Shown piece by piece: positions 1-9,502 of a DNA stretch of 64,000 nucleotides. Both the position numbers and the translations under genes were made by a program. This stretch comes from Enterovibrio norvegicus FF-33 (lineage in GTDB: Bacteria; Pseudomonadota; Gammaproteobacteria; Enterobacterales; Vibrionaceae): NCBI RefSeq assembly GCF_000286835.2, contig NZ_AJYD02000038.1, positions 3,150,795 to 3,214,794 of the forward strand. The letters are read 5' to 3'. The notes under the pieces are model-generated. The model had not been told where the DNA came from, ran no database searches, and saw only the letters and a list, made by a program, of their open reading frames with translations. The first letter of the stretch is position 1. Each line of letters starts with the position of its first letter.

Positions 1-229
1 CATCCCCATTTCCGAAAAAACAGGTCTAACGCTCAATGAATACTGAATTACTTTTTTGCCCTAAGGCAAATCTGCATTGACTGTGTTGACAGTGTTACTC
101 CGAAGAGCTCAACCATCTTGGGTCACTCAGTTCATTGATAAATCTTATGTCTATCAAGTACGAGTGCCCACACAGATTGTATAGGTCAAATTGTTAAAGA
201 GCTTGCTCAGGCTTGCTGAGCGGAGAGAG
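1..229 (-). other. rRNA operon leader, upstream of a 16S rRNA gene outside the window
   Basis: Read on the minus strand, this stretch contains a boxA-type antitermination element (about 190-203, core GCTCTTTAACA). A boxC-like stretch follows, CTGTGTGGGCACTCG (about 161-175). These elements precede 16S rRNA genes in enterobacteria and vibrios. The mature 16S sequence itself is not reached, so it must begin left of position 1. The neighbour gmhB also sits next to an rrn operon in Escherichia coli (rrnH), which supports the reading. No protein gene is visible here. Confidence 0.85.
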
Positions 230-258
230 ATTTAAACTCAACTCCATTTTTGAGTCAA
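230..258 (-). promoter_or_regulatory. rrn P2 promoter
   Basis: On the minus strand a -35 TTGACT (253-258) and a -10 TTAAAT (230-235) are separated by 17 bp. They lie just upstream of the boxA leader, where the P2 promoter of an rrn operon is expected. Confidence 0.65.
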
Positions 259-313
259 GCACTTTTGCTTTCCTCACGTTAGCTGCGAACTTTGCCGTGC
301 CAACAGGGAGCGC

Positions 314-341
314 ATTATAGGGAGAGAATTCGTATTGGCAA
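314..341 (-). promoter_or_regulatory. rrn P1 promoter with GC-rich discriminator
   Basis: On the minus strand a -35 TTGCCA (336-341) lies 16 bp from a perfect -10 TATAAT (314-319). The -10 is followed directly by the GC-rich discriminator GCGCTCC. A 16-bp spacer plus this discriminator is the hallmark of stringently controlled rrn P1 promoters. A/T-rich DNA lies upstream (342-410) and could act as an UP element. Confidence 0.8.
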
Positions 342-412
342 TACCTTTCCAGTTAAAAAAACGCTTTTTCTCTAAAAAATCGCTCAACCGTTCAAAAGAT
401 CATCAAAGTGAT

Positions 413-437
413 AAAAAAACAGCCCAGACGGGCTGTA
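413..437 (-). terminator. Rho-independent terminator of gmhB
   Basis: On the minus strand the stem ACAGCCC/GGGCTGT is followed by a run of T. It lies about 45 bp after the gmhB stop and separates gmhB from the rrn promoters. Confidence 0.8.
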
Positions 438-478
438 TTTGGGTCGTATGTATTCGCTTAAGTTTTTTATCGTTACCG

Positions 479-1033
479 CTATCGCGTTTTTAAATACCCT
501 GGCACATCAGCAATACTATCTAATACTACCGTTGCCAATGCTTCACCATCTTCAGTGAGCGACTTACCAGTGCGTACAAGAATTTTAGTTTCCACCCCCG
601 CAGCACTTGCAGCTTTCATATCATCCGCTTTATCACCAATCATTACTGAATGAGTCATATCGATACCAAGGTGCTCTTGCGCGGATAAAAACATACCAGG
701 CTTTGGTTTTCTGCAATCACAGTCTTTTTTGTACTTATCATCACCATGCTCAGGATGATGTGGACAGTAGTAGATGCCGTCAAATTCGACACCTTGATCT
801 TCAAAATTCCAATCCATCCATTCGGTCAGAGAGATAAAATCATCTTCACTATAGTAACCGCGAGCAATGCCAGATTGGTTTGTTACCAATACGAGCAAAT
901 AGCCCATTTCTTTGAACACTCGGCATGCATCGAAAACGCCTTCAATATATTCAAAGTCATCGACCTTGCTAATGTAACCATGATCGACATTAATTACGCC
1001 GTCTCTATCAATAAATACCGCTGGTTTGGCCAA
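479..1033 (-). CDS. gmhB: D-glycero-beta-D-manno-heptose 1,7-bisphosphate 7-phosphatase
   Basis: This cytoplasmic HAD-superfamily phosphatase removes the 7-phosphate in ADP-heptose synthesis for the LPS inner core. The 184-residue protein has the catalytic DxD motif near the N terminus (D9 and D11 in FIDRDGVIN), a Cys/His zinc-binding loop (CPHHPEHG then CDCRKPKP) and the C-terminal GDK/DD motif. The start is a TTG codon at 1033. It is supported by an AGAGGG ribosome-binding site and by the fit to the family N terminus; the next in-frame ATG would remove the catalytic aspartates. The gene lies beside the rrn operon, as in E. coli. Confidence 0.93.
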   Translation of the reverse strand: MAKPAVFIDRDGVINVDHGYISKVDDFEYIEGVFDACRVFKEMGYLLVLVTNQSGIARGYYSEDDFISLTEWMDWNFEDQGVEFDGIYYCPHHPEHGDDKYKKDCDCRKPKPGMFLSAQEHLGIDMTHSVMIGDKADDMKAASAAGVETKILVRTGKSLTEDGEALATVVLDSIADVPGYLKTR

Positions 1034-1157
1034 TGCTCTGCCCTCTATTATGCTGAGTGCGCGATTATGACACGCAATTCGCTCATCATCTATTGTCTAG
1101 CCGCTGCCCAAGCTAACTATGGTAAAGTCTGTGTTAAAAGAATCAGAGATAAATACT

Positions 1158-1862
1158 ATGAATTACTCACTTACGCCTGTGGGTCACATTCAGTCCCCTT
1201 TCAAAGAAAAGTTCGCCGTACCTCGCCAACCCGGTCTTGCACCTAGTGCAACCGCATCTATCGCACTTTGTGGAGAAGCGAATCAAGATGATGCCGTTCG
1301 TGGGCTCGAGCAATTTTCACATATATGGTTACTTTTCTTATTCGACCAAAATTTAGCGAAAGGCTGGACACCGACAGTTCGCCCACCACGTCTTGGTGGC
1401 AATGAACGAGTTGGCGTTTTCGCCAGCCGTGCGACCTTTCGCCCTAACGGTGTTGGTATGTCCGTTGTCCCCATCACTGGCATTAGAAAGATAGGACGTC
1501 AGGTCATTATCGATATTGGCAGTTGTGACCTAGTGGATGGCACACCTGTCGTCGACATCAAGCCTTATATTCCCTATTCCGATTCGATCACTGAGGCAAA
1601 AGGCGGATATGCGGCGGAAATACCTGACACGCTCGAAGTTACCTTCAGTGACGACGCTAGAAATCTACTTTTAAAACAAAACGACGGCGCGCACAAAATT
1701 CAAGTGATTCAAGAAGTACTCGCTCAGGATCCTCGCCCCGCATATAAAAAGGGGAAATCGGACGACAAGGAGTACGCCGTCCATCTCTTCGACTTAAACA
1801 TCAAGTTTACCGTTGATGAACCGCTAATCACTGTGAGTACCATAGAAGCCTTTGGCGATTAA
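1158..1862 (+). CDS. trmO: tRNA (N6-threonylcarbamoyladenosine-37) N6-methyltransferase, TrmO/TsaA family
   Basis: TrmO uses S-adenosylmethionine to methylate t6A37 in threonine tRNAs. The 234-residue protein has the family N terminus (PVGHIQSPFKEKFAVPRQPG), the RPNGVGMS motif around residues 95-105 and the DLVDGTPVVDIKPYIPYSD motif around 130-150. I use the ATG at 1158; an in-frame ATG at 1119 would add 13 residues without family support. It is read divergently from gmhB and lies 66 bp upstream of proS. Confidence 0.92.
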   Translation: MNYSLTPVGHIQSPFKEKFAVPRQPGLAPSATASIALCGEANQDDAVRGLEQFSHIWLLFLFDQNLAKGWTPTVRPPRLGGNERVGVFASRATFRPNGVGMSVVPITGIRKIGRQVIIDIGSCDLVDGTPVVDIKPYIPYSDSITEAKGGYAAEIPDTLEVTFSDDARNLLLKQNDGAHKIQVIQEVLAQDPRPAYKKGKSDDKEYAVHLFDLNIKFTVDEPLITVSTIEAFGD

Positions 1863-1928
1863 GGCTCTCACTGGTAATATGGCGCCCTTATACCTTCCAT
1901 ACTGTAAATAGATAAACGGATAGCTTAG

Positions 1929-3644
1929 ATGCGTACCAGTAAATACCTTCTTTCTACGTTGAAGGAAACACCAAACGACGCCGAAGTAATCAGCCACCAG
2001 CTGATGCTACGCGCAGGAATGATCCGCAAACTGGCTTCAGGTCTATATACCTGGCTACCAACCGGCTTGCGCGTTCTTCAAAAGGTTGAAAACATCGTTC
2101 GTCAAGAAATCAATAACGCCGGTGCGATTGAAATATTGATGCCTGTTGTTCAACCCTTTGAACTTTGGGAAGAGACAGGTCGTTCTGAAAAGATGGGGCC
2201 AGAGCTTCTTCGATTCAGTGATCGTCACGAGCGTCCGTTTGTTCTGAGCCCGACGGCGGAAGAAGTGGTCACTAGCCTTGTTCGTAACGAAGTGAACTCT
2301 TACAAGCAGCTGCCATTGAACCTGTATCAAATTCAGACCAAATTCCGTGACGAAGTTCGTCCACGTTTTGGTGTGATGCGTGCACGTGAATTCTCAATGA
2401 TGGATGCATACAGCTTCGACATCGATAAAGAAGGTCTAGAAAAATCTTACGAAGCTATGCATGTCGCTTACTGCGCTGCATTTGATCGCATGGGCTTGGA
2501 TTACCGCCCAGTGCTGGCCGATACCGGTGCAATTGGTGGTTCTGCGTCACACGAGTTCCATGTACTGGCAAACAGTGGCGAAGACACTATCGCATTCTCA
2601 ACGGAATCTGATTATGCAGCCAACGTTGAAATGGCCGAAGCCGTTGCTCCTGCTGGTGAGCGTGCTGCGCCAACTCAGGAAATGACGCTGGTTGACACCC
2701 CTGAAGCGAAAACCATCGCACAGTTGGTTGAGCAATTTGATCTGCAGGTTGAGAAAACAGTTAAAACACTGTTTGTTAAAGCCTCTGATGCCGTTGACGC
2801 AGATATCGTAGCCTTGCTCGTTCGTGGTGATCATGAACTGAACGAACTCAAAGCCGAAAAATTGGCTCAAATTGCAGCCCCGCTTGAGTTTGCCACTGAA
2901 GAAGAAATTCGTGCTGTCGTCAATGCCGGTCCTGGCTCGCTAGGTCCAGTGAACCTGACTGTTCCATTCATTGTTGACCGCAGCGTGGCAGCGATGAGTG
3001 ATTTTGGCGCAGGTGCAAACATCGATGATAAACACTACTTCGGCATTAACTGGGGTCGTGATGTAGAACTTGGCGAAGTGGCTGATATTCGCAATGTCGT
3101 TGAAGGCGACCCAAGTCCTTGTGGCCAAGGTACCATTTTGCTGAAACGCGGCATTGAAGTCGGTCATATTTTCCAATTAGGCACCAACTACTCTGAGAAA
3201 ATGAACTGCGGCGTATTGGGCACTGATGGCAAGAATGTGATTCTTGAGATGGGTTGCTACGGCATCGGTGTATCTCGTGTTGTTGCGGCAGCCGTCGAGC
3301 AAAACCACGATGACAATGGCATCATCTGGCCACACGCAATTGCGCCATTTACCGTTGCTATCGTTCCAATGAATATGCACAAATCTGAGCGGGTTAAAGA
3401 AGCGGCAGAGAAATTATATGCTGACCTAACGGCTGCCGGTATTGAAGTATTGTTCGACGATCGCAAAGAACGCCCAGGCGTGATGTTTTCTGATATGGAA
3501 TTGATGGGCATGCCTCACACCATTATTATCGGCGAACGCAGCATGGAAAACGGTGTGTTTGAATACAAACACCGTCGTGATGGCGAAAAAATGCCTGTCG
3601 AAATTGAAAATATGGTTGAGTACATCAAAGCGAAACTGGCTTAA
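1929..3644 (+). CDS. proS: Prolyl-tRNA synthetase
   Basis: This is a class II aminoacyl-tRNA synthetase of the bacterial long form. At 571 residues it matches the usual 570-572. Visible parts are the catalytic core with motif 2 ([26 protein letters not shown], around 137-162), the inserted YbaK-like editing domain (about 225-400), motif 3 (GCYGIGVSR, around 440-448) and the C-terminal anticodon-binding domain. It charges tRNA-Pro in the cytoplasm and deacylates Ala-tRNA-Pro. It is followed by its own terminator. Confidence 0.97.
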   Translation: MRTSKYLLSTLKETPNDAEVISHQLMLRAGMIRKLASGLYTWLPTGLRVLQKVENIVRQEINNAGAIEILMPVVQPFELWEETGRSEKMGPELLRFSDRHERPFVLSPTAEEVVTSLVRNEVNSYKQLPLNLYQIQTKFRDEVRPRFGVMRAREFSMMDAYSFDIDKEGLEKSYEAMHVAYCAAFDRMGLDYRPVLADTGAIGGSASHEFHVLANSGEDTIAFSTESDYAANVEMAEAVAPAGERAAPTQEMTLVDTPEAKTIAQLVEQFDLQVEKTVKTLFVKASDAVDADIVALLVRGDHELNELKAEKLAQIAAPLEFATEEEIRAVVNAGPGSLGPVNLTVPFIVDRSVAAMSDFGAGANIDDKHYFGINWGRDVELGEVADIRNVVEGDPSPCGQGTILLKRGIEVGHIFQLGTNYSEKMNCGVLGTDGKNVILEMGCYGIGVSRVVAAAVEQNHDDNGIIWPHAIAPFTVAIVPMNMHKSERVKEAAEKLYADLTAAGIEVLFDDRKERPGVMFSDMELMGMPHTIIIGERSMENGVFEYKHRRDGEKMPVEIENMVEYIKAKLA

Positions 3645-3664
3645 GTTCTCCCCGTATCGAAGAG

Positions 3665-3691
3665 CGCCTCCTTATGGGAGGCGTTTTTTTT
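3665..3691 (+). terminator. Rho-independent terminator of proS
   Basis: Stem CGCCTCC/GGAGGCG with a short TTATG loop, then eight T. It sits 20 bp after the proS stop, in the convergent gap with the response-regulator gene. Confidence 0.85.
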
Positions 3692-3737
3692 AACAAGGAT
3701 CTTAAATCCTTATTTGAGCTTTGTTTAAGTCACTTTT

Positions 3738-4670
3738 TTAAACGATGTTTTCTGAGAATGTCACGTGGTTTCTGCCTGTTTCTTTCGAACGATACAATGC
3801 TTCATCTGCTCTCTTGAAATAGGCTTCAACCCTTGCCACTTCTGCACCCGCTTCTATGAATGTAGCGCCAAAACTCATGGTCACTGCAATCAGCTTCTCG
3901 TCATAAACAAAGTCATGGTGCTCAATGGCAGACCTAATTCGCTCAAGCACTTTCACCGCATTACAATCATCTTTCACCGAGAACAAAAGAAGAAACTCTT
4001 CTCCTCCTATTCGCCCAAGCCGATCATAAGGGCGTAGTTCCTGAGTCAGCAAGTCACCGAGTTGACGCAAGATCGCATCTCCCGCTGGGTGACCATATTT
4101 GTCATTAATACGTTTAAACCAATCAATATCACACACCGCAAAACAGAGATTTTCTTTAGCGCGATGAGCTCGTGAAAAATCTTCACGTATCCGCTCAAAC
4201 AGAACGCGTCGATTAAGGAGCCCCGTCAACTCATCAAAACTCGCGAGATGATCGAGCCTAGTCATGGCATCGACTAAACGCGATTGAAGCTCAAGTGTAC
4301 GCTTACCGACTTCTACTCGGGCTTTCAGCACTTGGGTATTGAAGGGTTTAGAAATGTAATCATTGGCCCCTTTGTTCAAACCTTGCACAATGTGCTCTGC
4401 ACTATCTCGAGCCGTACAAAGAATAATATAAGGAGGGTTAGCCGTATCAATTTGACGAATTTTCTCGCAAAGCTCAATGCCACTGTAACTGGGCATCTCC
4501 CAATCAAGAAGAAGTAGTGAAGGCGGATCTGCTTGCATCATCACCTCCAACGCTTCCAAACCGTCGTAGGCAACCACCGTTTTGATTCCCCATTTTATCA
4601 GCAGCATTTCAACCAACTTGGCCGTTGCTTTGTCATCATCAGCAATTAATGCTGTTAAAGGAGGAGTCAT
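3738..4670 (-). CDS. Response regulator with diguanylate cyclase output (REC-GGDEF)
   Basis: The 310-residue protein has an N-terminal receiver domain with acidic pocket D11-D13 and phospho-acceptor D56 (LLLDWEMP). A C-terminal GGDEF domain carries GGEEF at residues 222-226. An RxxD motif (RPYD) lies exactly five residues before GGEEF, as in a c-di-GMP product-inhibition site, so it looks catalytically active and feedback-controlled. I start at the ATG at 4670, which gives a normal receiver N terminus; an upstream in-frame start would add 26 unrelated residues. No histidine kinase lies nearby, so the partner is unknown. It is convergent with proS. Confidence 0.9.
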   Translation of the reverse strand: MTPPLTALIADDDKATAKLVEMLLIKWGIKTVVAYDGLEALEVMMQADPPSLLLLDWEMPSYSGIELCEKIRQIDTANPPYIILCTARDSAEHIVQGLNKGANDYISKPFNTQVLKARVEVGKRTLELQSRLVDAMTRLDHLASFDELTGLLNRRVLFERIREDFSRAHRAKENLCFAVCDIDWFKRINDKYGHPAGDAILRQLGDLLTQELRPYDRLGRIGGEEFLLLFSVKDDCNAVKVLERIRSAIEHHDFVYDEKLIAVTMSFGATFIEAGAEVARVEAYFKRADEALYRSKETGRNHVTFSENIV

Positions 4671-4892
4671 GAATTCGCCAAAGAAATAAAAAGTGAACAG
4701 AAATATACCATTTACTGTTCTCTTTCTTCGATGGCATTGATACGCCATGCCGTCTCTTTTGGCGCTTGATCACAATCAATTCAAAAAGTTAGTTGAATAG
4801 GCGTAGGTAAAATCGAGTATGGCTCAAATACAACTTTTCTAAGTCATACTTAAAATTGACCCATACGACAGTCCAAGTAGAGTGTTAACACA

Positions 4893-6044
4893 ATGGCATC
4901 AAAGACTGATTCAAAAGCACCGCAGAAAAAAATCGCGCTCTTATTGAGCGGAGGTGGGGCTCGCGCGGCTTATCAGGTGGGTGTGATGAAAGCAATTTCA
5001 GAATGGTACCCGCGCGTTCACGCCAGTCCTTTCACCATATACTGTGGAACGTCAGCTGGGGCGCTCAATGCAACCTCTCTTGCTTGTCATACGTCATGTT
5101 TTCGACTCGGCGTCAAAAAACTGTCATGGCTTTGGTCAAATCTTCACACAAAGCACGTATTTCAAAGCTCTTTCCAAGGCATGCTACTTCACTTAGGTCG
5201 ACAGGCTTTTGCCCGCACGCAAGCACGTTATCATGATGCGCCGCCATTTGGCTTACTTGATAATCGCCCATTACGTAACCTGCTTAATAATGTCATTAAT
5301 TTTAGCAAGATAGAACACCAGATACTGGCGGGAAACCTCCACGGATTAGCGGTCACCGCATCAAACTACCACACCAGTAAATCCGTCACGTTTTACCAAG
5401 GACACGCTGACATACCGGTTTGGCGTCGATCTCGTGCTATCGGAATAAAAAGTCAAATCAATACCGAGCATCTTCTGGCATCATCCGCGATTCCGATCGT
5501 TTTTCCCGCATCCAAGATTGGTCACAGTTTTTATGGCGACGGTTCCGTTCACCAAATTGCCCCGCTCCGTCCCGCGCTTAAAATGGGTGCTGAGAAGGTG
5601 CTTATTATTGATCTTGCCCCTCAAGCACCCACCACTCACAGCAGTATTGCTCCTGCTCCCGGTTTGGCTATGCTCGGCGGGCATCTGATGGATGCAATAT
5701 TCGCCGACACCCTTTCGGCAGACCTTGAGCACTTGGATCGTATGAACAACCTCGCCTTGGCCGTGGATAAAAGTAAAGCCGATAATTTGGCACTACGGCA
5801 AGTTGATGCCCTTCACCTCTCCCCCTCATCACCCTTTGAACCATTAGTTGAACGGTACTATTGTCATATGCCTCTAGCAGTACGCAGCCTAATGAGAATT
5901 TTGGGCATAAGTCCTTCTGAAGATGCAGCAATTACTAGTTATCTGTTATTTGAACCGAAATATATCAACCACTTAATTGACATGGGCTACCAAGATGCTC
6001 AAAATCGTCGATCCGATTTAGTGAGCTTTCTATCAAGTGAATAG
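4893..6044 (+). CDS. Patatin-like phospholipase family protein
   Basis: The 383-residue protein has the patatin fold signature: the glycine-rich oxyanion loop GGGARAAYQVGV (around 20-31), the nucleophile elbow GTSAG with S54, and the catalytic aspartate in DGS (D216). A Ser-Asp dyad of this kind hydrolyses acyl esters of phospholipids. There is no obvious signal peptide, so the enzyme is probably cytoplasmic or membrane-associated. The closest described group is the bacterial RssA-like patatins; the substrate is not known from sequence. Confidence 0.85.
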   Translation: MASKTDSKAPQKKIALLLSGGGARAAYQVGVMKAISEWYPRVHASPFTIYCGTSAGALNATSLACHTSCFRLGVKKLSWLWSNLHTKHVFQSSFQGMLLHLGRQAFARTQARYHDAPPFGLLDNRPLRNLLNNVINFSKIEHQILAGNLHGLAVTASNYHTSKSVTFYQGHADIPVWRRSRAIGIKSQINTEHLLASSAIPIVFPASKIGHSFYGDGSVHQIAPLRPALKMGAEKVLIIDLAPQAPTTHSSIAPAPGLAMLGGHLMDAIFADTLSADLEHLDRMNNLALAVDKSKADNLALRQVDALHLSPSSPFEPLVERYYCHMPLAVRSLMRILGISPSEDAAITSYLLFEPKYINHLIDMGYQDAQNRRSDLVSFLSSE

Positions 6045-6153
6045 CCAGATAAAATAACGGACGAGCAGTTGCGCACCAATAACCTGGAACGCTTTTTGCT
6101 TCTATTGATTAAAGCATGAACGGTCATGGTTATTGGTTTCTGAGGCAGTTTCG

Positions 6154-7011
6154 ATGAGTACGCAACTGGAACAACTCAAAAAAGCAGCAATACAGTCTCG
6201 CCGAGTACCTCTTGGTGCGGATCAGCGTCTAATGGTGCTGCAGAAGCTTCAGGGTCGGCTTGAAATCGATAAATTGTTTGAAGTGTTTACCAGGGAACTG
6301 GAAAAGCAAATCGACATCAATCGTTTAATATGGGAACACGATGACATCTCTCATATTGTTCGACGTGGCGGCTCTTCTGATTTTCGACAAACTTTTTCTA
6401 TCAAATTTGCTCAATCGCCGTTGGGAATGCTTCAATACAGTACACCTTATCAACTAGACAACGATGAAATTAGTTTGATTCATACCTATCATCGTCTTCT
6501 CGCTGGCCCTCTTAGCAATGCAATCGAATATAGTCGCGTTCGAAATCTCGCGATGTTGGATAGTCTCACTGGCCTAAACAATCGAACCAGCTTTGAGCAA
6601 GATCTCCGCCAATCTGTCGCACTGACGGAAAGAAAAAATCACGGTTTGATCTTGATGATTTTCGATATGGATAACTTTAAGCAAGTTAATGACACCTATG
6701 GGCACCTTGATGGTGACAAAGTATTACGCCGATTTTCACTGTTATTGAAAGAAGCCATACGAGCCTCTGATCGATGCTATCGCTTAGGTGGGGATGAGTT
6801 TGCAGTTTTGCTAACACCCGCAACTCGCGAGTCGGCACAACTGGTTAACGACCGCCTTAAAACGCTACTTTCCCATGACACTCTTCTCACCGCGCATTCT
6901 ATCTCCAGCTCTGTGGGCTGCTCAGCATATCGTCAAGGCGATAACGTCACCTCTATGTTTGAACGAGCTGACCGCAGTATGTACCGCAATAAAGCAAGTC
7001 GCCGCCGATAA
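6154..7011 (+). CDS. Diguanylate cyclase (GGDEF domain)
   Basis: The 285-residue protein has an unassigned N-terminal half (about 1-125, possibly a degenerate GAF-like sensor) and a C-terminal GGDEF domain. The GGDEF motif is intact at 212-216. RASD stands five residues before it, so an inhibitory site is present. No transmembrane segment is visible. The ATG at 6154 follows a TGAGG ribosome-binding site and is preferred to the upstream in-frame start at 6133. It probably makes c-di-GMP. It lies 110 bp after the patatin gene on the same strand and could share its transcript. Confidence 0.87.
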   Translation: MSTQLEQLKKAAIQSRRVPLGADQRLMVLQKLQGRLEIDKLFEVFTRELEKQIDINRLIWEHDDISHIVRRGGSSDFRQTFSIKFAQSPLGMLQYSTPYQLDNDEISLIHTYHRLLAGPLSNAIEYSRVRNLAMLDSLTGLNNRTSFEQDLRQSVALTERKNHGLILMIFDMDNFKQVNDTYGHLDGDKVLRRFSLLLKEAIRASDRCYRLGGDEFAVLLTPATRESAQLVNDRLKTLLSHDTLLTAHSISSSVGCSAYRQGDNVTSMFERADRSMYRNKASRRR

Positions 7012-7097
7012 CATCATTTCGCCCCCTCAATGATTAAGACTCCATCCTAGCTTCCTTTTACGGTATATTTCACTCAAAGTATTTCCAAGGAGTAGCA

Positions 7098-7304
7098 ATG
7101 AAAGTCTACGATTGTTGTGATTTAATCCGCCAACGTTACGCGGAAATTGGTAGTGGTGATCAAGGTTATATTCCTAACGCTATCGCTTGTGCCGTGAAAA
7201 CATTAAATGCAATCGCATCTGACGAATCGGTTCCAGAAGAAGCTCGCGAGCAAGCCGCATTCGCCGCTGCAAATCTTCTGATCAGTGACCATAAGGATGC
7301 GTAA
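7098..7304 (+). CDS. yaeP: YaeP family protein
   Basis: This 68-residue acidic protein matches the small YaeP family of enterobacteria and vibrios (start [20 protein letters not shown]). Function is unknown. A clear AAGGAG ribosome-binding site lies seven bases before the ATG. Its stop codon overlaps the next start by one base, so the two genes are probably translationally coupled. In E. coli, yaeP also lies in the accA-tilS neighbourhood. Confidence 0.88.
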   Translation: MKVYDCCDLIRQRYAEIGSGDQGYIPNAIACAVKTLNAIASDESVPEEAREQAAFAAANLLISDHKDA

Positions 7305-7492
7305 TGGATCTGACACGATTTGAAACCATGGACACTGTAATGCTCATGAGCATTGTGAATATGAAACTACGCGATGAATTTCCATCACTAAGTGAATTGG
7401 CAAAGTACTTTGATATCGATACTGTTGCATTGCAAACAAAACTCGCCGGTGCCGGTTTTGAATACATTCCTGAGCAAAATCAGTTTCGTTAA
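7304..7492 (+). CDS. DUF4250 domain-containing protein
   Basis: A 62-residue protein of the DUF4250 family. It begins [10 protein letters not shown] and has a middle segment (LSELAKYFDID) that looks like a small helix-turn-helix. Function is unknown. It is coupled to yaeP by a one-base overlap and followed by a shared terminator. Confidence 0.82.
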   Translation: MDLTRFETMDTVMLMSIVNMKLRDEFPSLSELAKYFDIDTVALQTKLAGAGFEYIPEQNQFR

Positions 7493-7523
7493 TTTACGCT
7501 AAACGATTAACAAGCCAATAAAA

Positions 7524-7547
7524 AAACGGAAGCCTAGGCTTCCGTTT
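7524..7547. terminator. Bidirectional terminator
   Basis: The perfect inverted repeat AAAACGGAAGCC/GGCTTCCGTTTT lies between the convergent DUF4250 gene and the sodium symporter gene. It has A-rich and T-rich flanks, so it can serve both strands. Confidence 0.85.
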
Positions 7548-7563
7548 TCGATCTTTTTAATAA

Positions 7564-8913
7564 TTACGCAAAAGACATCCAAATCACCGCTATCACCAGT
7601 GCAGGGCAGACAAATTTCACATAGGTTGGCCAGATTTTCCAAAAAATCCCATCTTCAATGTTGTCATAACCTTGACATAATTCTTGAAGTTTTTCACTAC
7701 GCTTCCAAACCCAACCACCGTAAAGGCAAAACAGTAACGCGGCAAGAGGCTGAAAATATTGAGTGGCAATGTTTGCAACCAAACCGAACATGCTGCCGAA
7801 GTTAAACACAATCACCACACTAAACAGCGCAATCAATCCCCCAAGGAACCAACTCGCCACTGAACGCTTCGTTCCCAAGCGTTCATTCATTAGAGATACA
7901 GGGCATTCCAACATAGAGATCGATGATGTGAGCGCTGCTATTGTCATCAACACAAAAAATATCAATGCGATGAACGCACCTCCTGCACCTAACCCTTCAA
8001 ACAACATAGGCAATACATCAAACACTAATGTGGATGAACTTAGCAATTCGCCCTTCGCATCATATATTTCGACGCCTTGCTGCATTGCCGCAAACATGGC
8101 AGGAAGAATAACTAAGCCAGCAATAACAGCAACAGCGGTATCCACTAGCGTGACATTAAGTGCCATTTTGGGGAGGTTTTCTTTACGGCTCAAATAAGAG
8201 CCATAAATCAGCATTGAGCAACCGCCAATCGTCAGTGAGAAGAAACCTTGTCCCATGGCTGCAAGTATCAAATCACGATCCATCACCTTGGAGAAATCAG
8301 GGATCAGATAGTGCGCAAGACCTTGAGTTGCTCCCGGCAATGTCATGACATAAACAAACAATATGCCAAACAAGACAAACAACGCAGGCATCAACCGAGT
8401 GGACCACTTCTCTATGCCCTCTTTCACACCTGCTTGAACAATTAAAATGGTGAGGAGATAAAAAATTGCCGCGCCAAACAAGTTTCGTTCAACAGAGAAA
8501 CCTTTTAGCCAGAGAGAAGCCTCATGCATACCGACGATATCTGCGCCTGCAGCCAGCATGAACGACACTAACCACCCACCAACAATGCTATAAAATGCAA
8601 GCACGAGGCATGGAACCATCAGGCCAATCAAGCCAACACTGCCACCGAGTGTTTTGGAAAGCGGCGAACGGCCTAGCTTACGCATGCTGTCAATGGGGTT
8701 TGCTTGACCATGGCGTCCAATTGCCATTTCAACAACCAACATTGGGTATGCCACAACAAGGATCATAAAAAGATAAACCAGCAAGAACGCTCCACCGCCA
8801 TTACTTGCTGCTTGAGTAGGAAAGCCCCAAATGTTACCTAACCCGACGGCAGCACCTGCTGCGGCGAGCACAAAACCTATTCTTGAGCTGAAATGCTCAC
8901 GTCCTGCAGCCAT
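7564..8913 (-). CDS. Sodium-dependent transporter, neurotransmitter:sodium symporter (NSS) family
   Basis: The 449-residue inner-membrane protein has about eleven hydrophobic segments. The first carries the NSS glycine-rich signature (AAAGAAVGLGNIWGFP), whose unwound part binds substrate and sodium in LeuT-fold proteins, followed by the conserved NGGGAFLLVY. The start is set at the ATG at 8913, which follows a good GAGG ribosome-binding site; an upstream in-frame start lacks one. The substrate is probably an amino acid or related amine but cannot be read from sequence. It stands alone, facing DUF4250. Confidence 0.9.
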   Translation of the reverse strand: MAAGREHFSSRIGFVLAAAGAAVGLGNIWGFPTQAASNGGGAFLLVYLFMILVVAYPMLVVEMAIGRHGQANPIDSMRKLGRSPLSKTLGGSVGLIGLMVPCLVLAFYSIVGGWLVSFMLAAGADIVGMHEASLWLKGFSVERNLFGAAIFYLLTILIVQAGVKEGIEKWSTRLMPALFVLFGILFVYVMTLPGATQGLAHYLIPDFSKVMDRDLILAAMGQGFFSLTIGGCSMLIYGSYLSRKENLPKMALNVTLVDTAVAVIAGLVILPAMFAAMQQGVEIYDAKGELLSSSTLVFDVLPMLFEGLGAGGAFIALIFFVLMTIAALTSSISMLECPVSLMNERLGTKRSVASWFLGGLIALFSVVIVFNFGSMFGLVANIATQYFQPLAALLFCLYGGWVWKRSEKLQELCQGYDNIEDGIFWKIWPTYVKFVCPALVIAVIWMSFA

Positions 8914-9085
8914 TGCTTTAACCTCGCACAATGTATCAGTGAGCTAGTACAATAGTAAATTCTAGTTTTTATAGCAATAGCAGCAAATTCGATCGAACAA
9001 AAAACGCACTGACCACACAAAAAATTGCGAGAAAGCTCGATACCAGAGCATCATCAACGTGCAAGATCCTCTGATATCGACAAAT

Positions 9086-9113
9086 AAAAAAGCCACAACA
9101 TAACGCTGTGGCT
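9086..9113 (-). terminator. Rho-independent terminator of the cytochrome c gene
   Basis: On the minus strand AGCCACA/TGTGGCT forms the stem, followed by a T run, about 20 bp after the cytochrome stop. Confidence 0.8.
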
Positions 9114-9134
9114 TTTCATAAGGATCCGGTGTGC

Positions 9135-9446
9135 CTATTTCATCTGTGAGAAATACGCTGCAAGGTTTTCCATGTCCGCGTCACTCAGCATTGTGGCCTG
9201 TGGTGCCATCACCATAGATTGCCCGCCTTTACGCTCGCCACTCTTATAAGCTTTCAAGGCTGAGACAATATACTGCGCATTCTGACCAGCTAGATTCGGG
9301 TAGCCTGGAATCATAGCAATACCATTTGCACCATGACACGCAGCACACACTGCAGCCTTCGCTTTGCCCGCTGCTGCATCACCTGCTGCAAATGATGGTG
9401 TCGCTAGCATTAAAGTAACCAGACCTAAAGGTAGTAGTTTTTTCAT
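9135..9446 (-). CDS. Small periplasmic class I cytochrome c
   Basis: The 103-residue precursor has a clear signal peptide ([20 protein letters not shown]), so the mature protein is about 82 residues. It has one CAACH haem-binding motif and methionines in a late segment ([10 protein letters not shown]) that could supply the second axial ligand. The size resembles cytochrome c553/c5 or one half of cytochrome c4. It probably shuttles electrons in the periplasm to a terminal oxidase or peroxidase; the partner is unknown. GAGGA precedes the ATG. Confidence 0.9.
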   Translation of the reverse strand: MKKLLPLGLVTLMLATPSFAAGDAAAGKAKAAVCAACHGANGIAMIPGYPNLAGQNAQYIVSALKAYKSGERKGGQSMVMAPQATMLSDADMENLAAYFSQMK

Positions 9447-9502
9447 CGCTTCCTCGCTTTATTGTTTTCCAGTTTGCATAAATTCTTGCACGTGGAATCC
9501 AT

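Noticed and set aside
1-478. Possible small protein gene at the left edge
   Set aside because: The stretch is explained by rrn leader, P2, P1, A/T-rich upstream DNA and the gmhB terminator.
746-1246. Open frame of 166 codons overlapping gmhB and trmO
   Set aside because: It is antisense to gmhB and then out of frame with trmO, both of which are clear genes.
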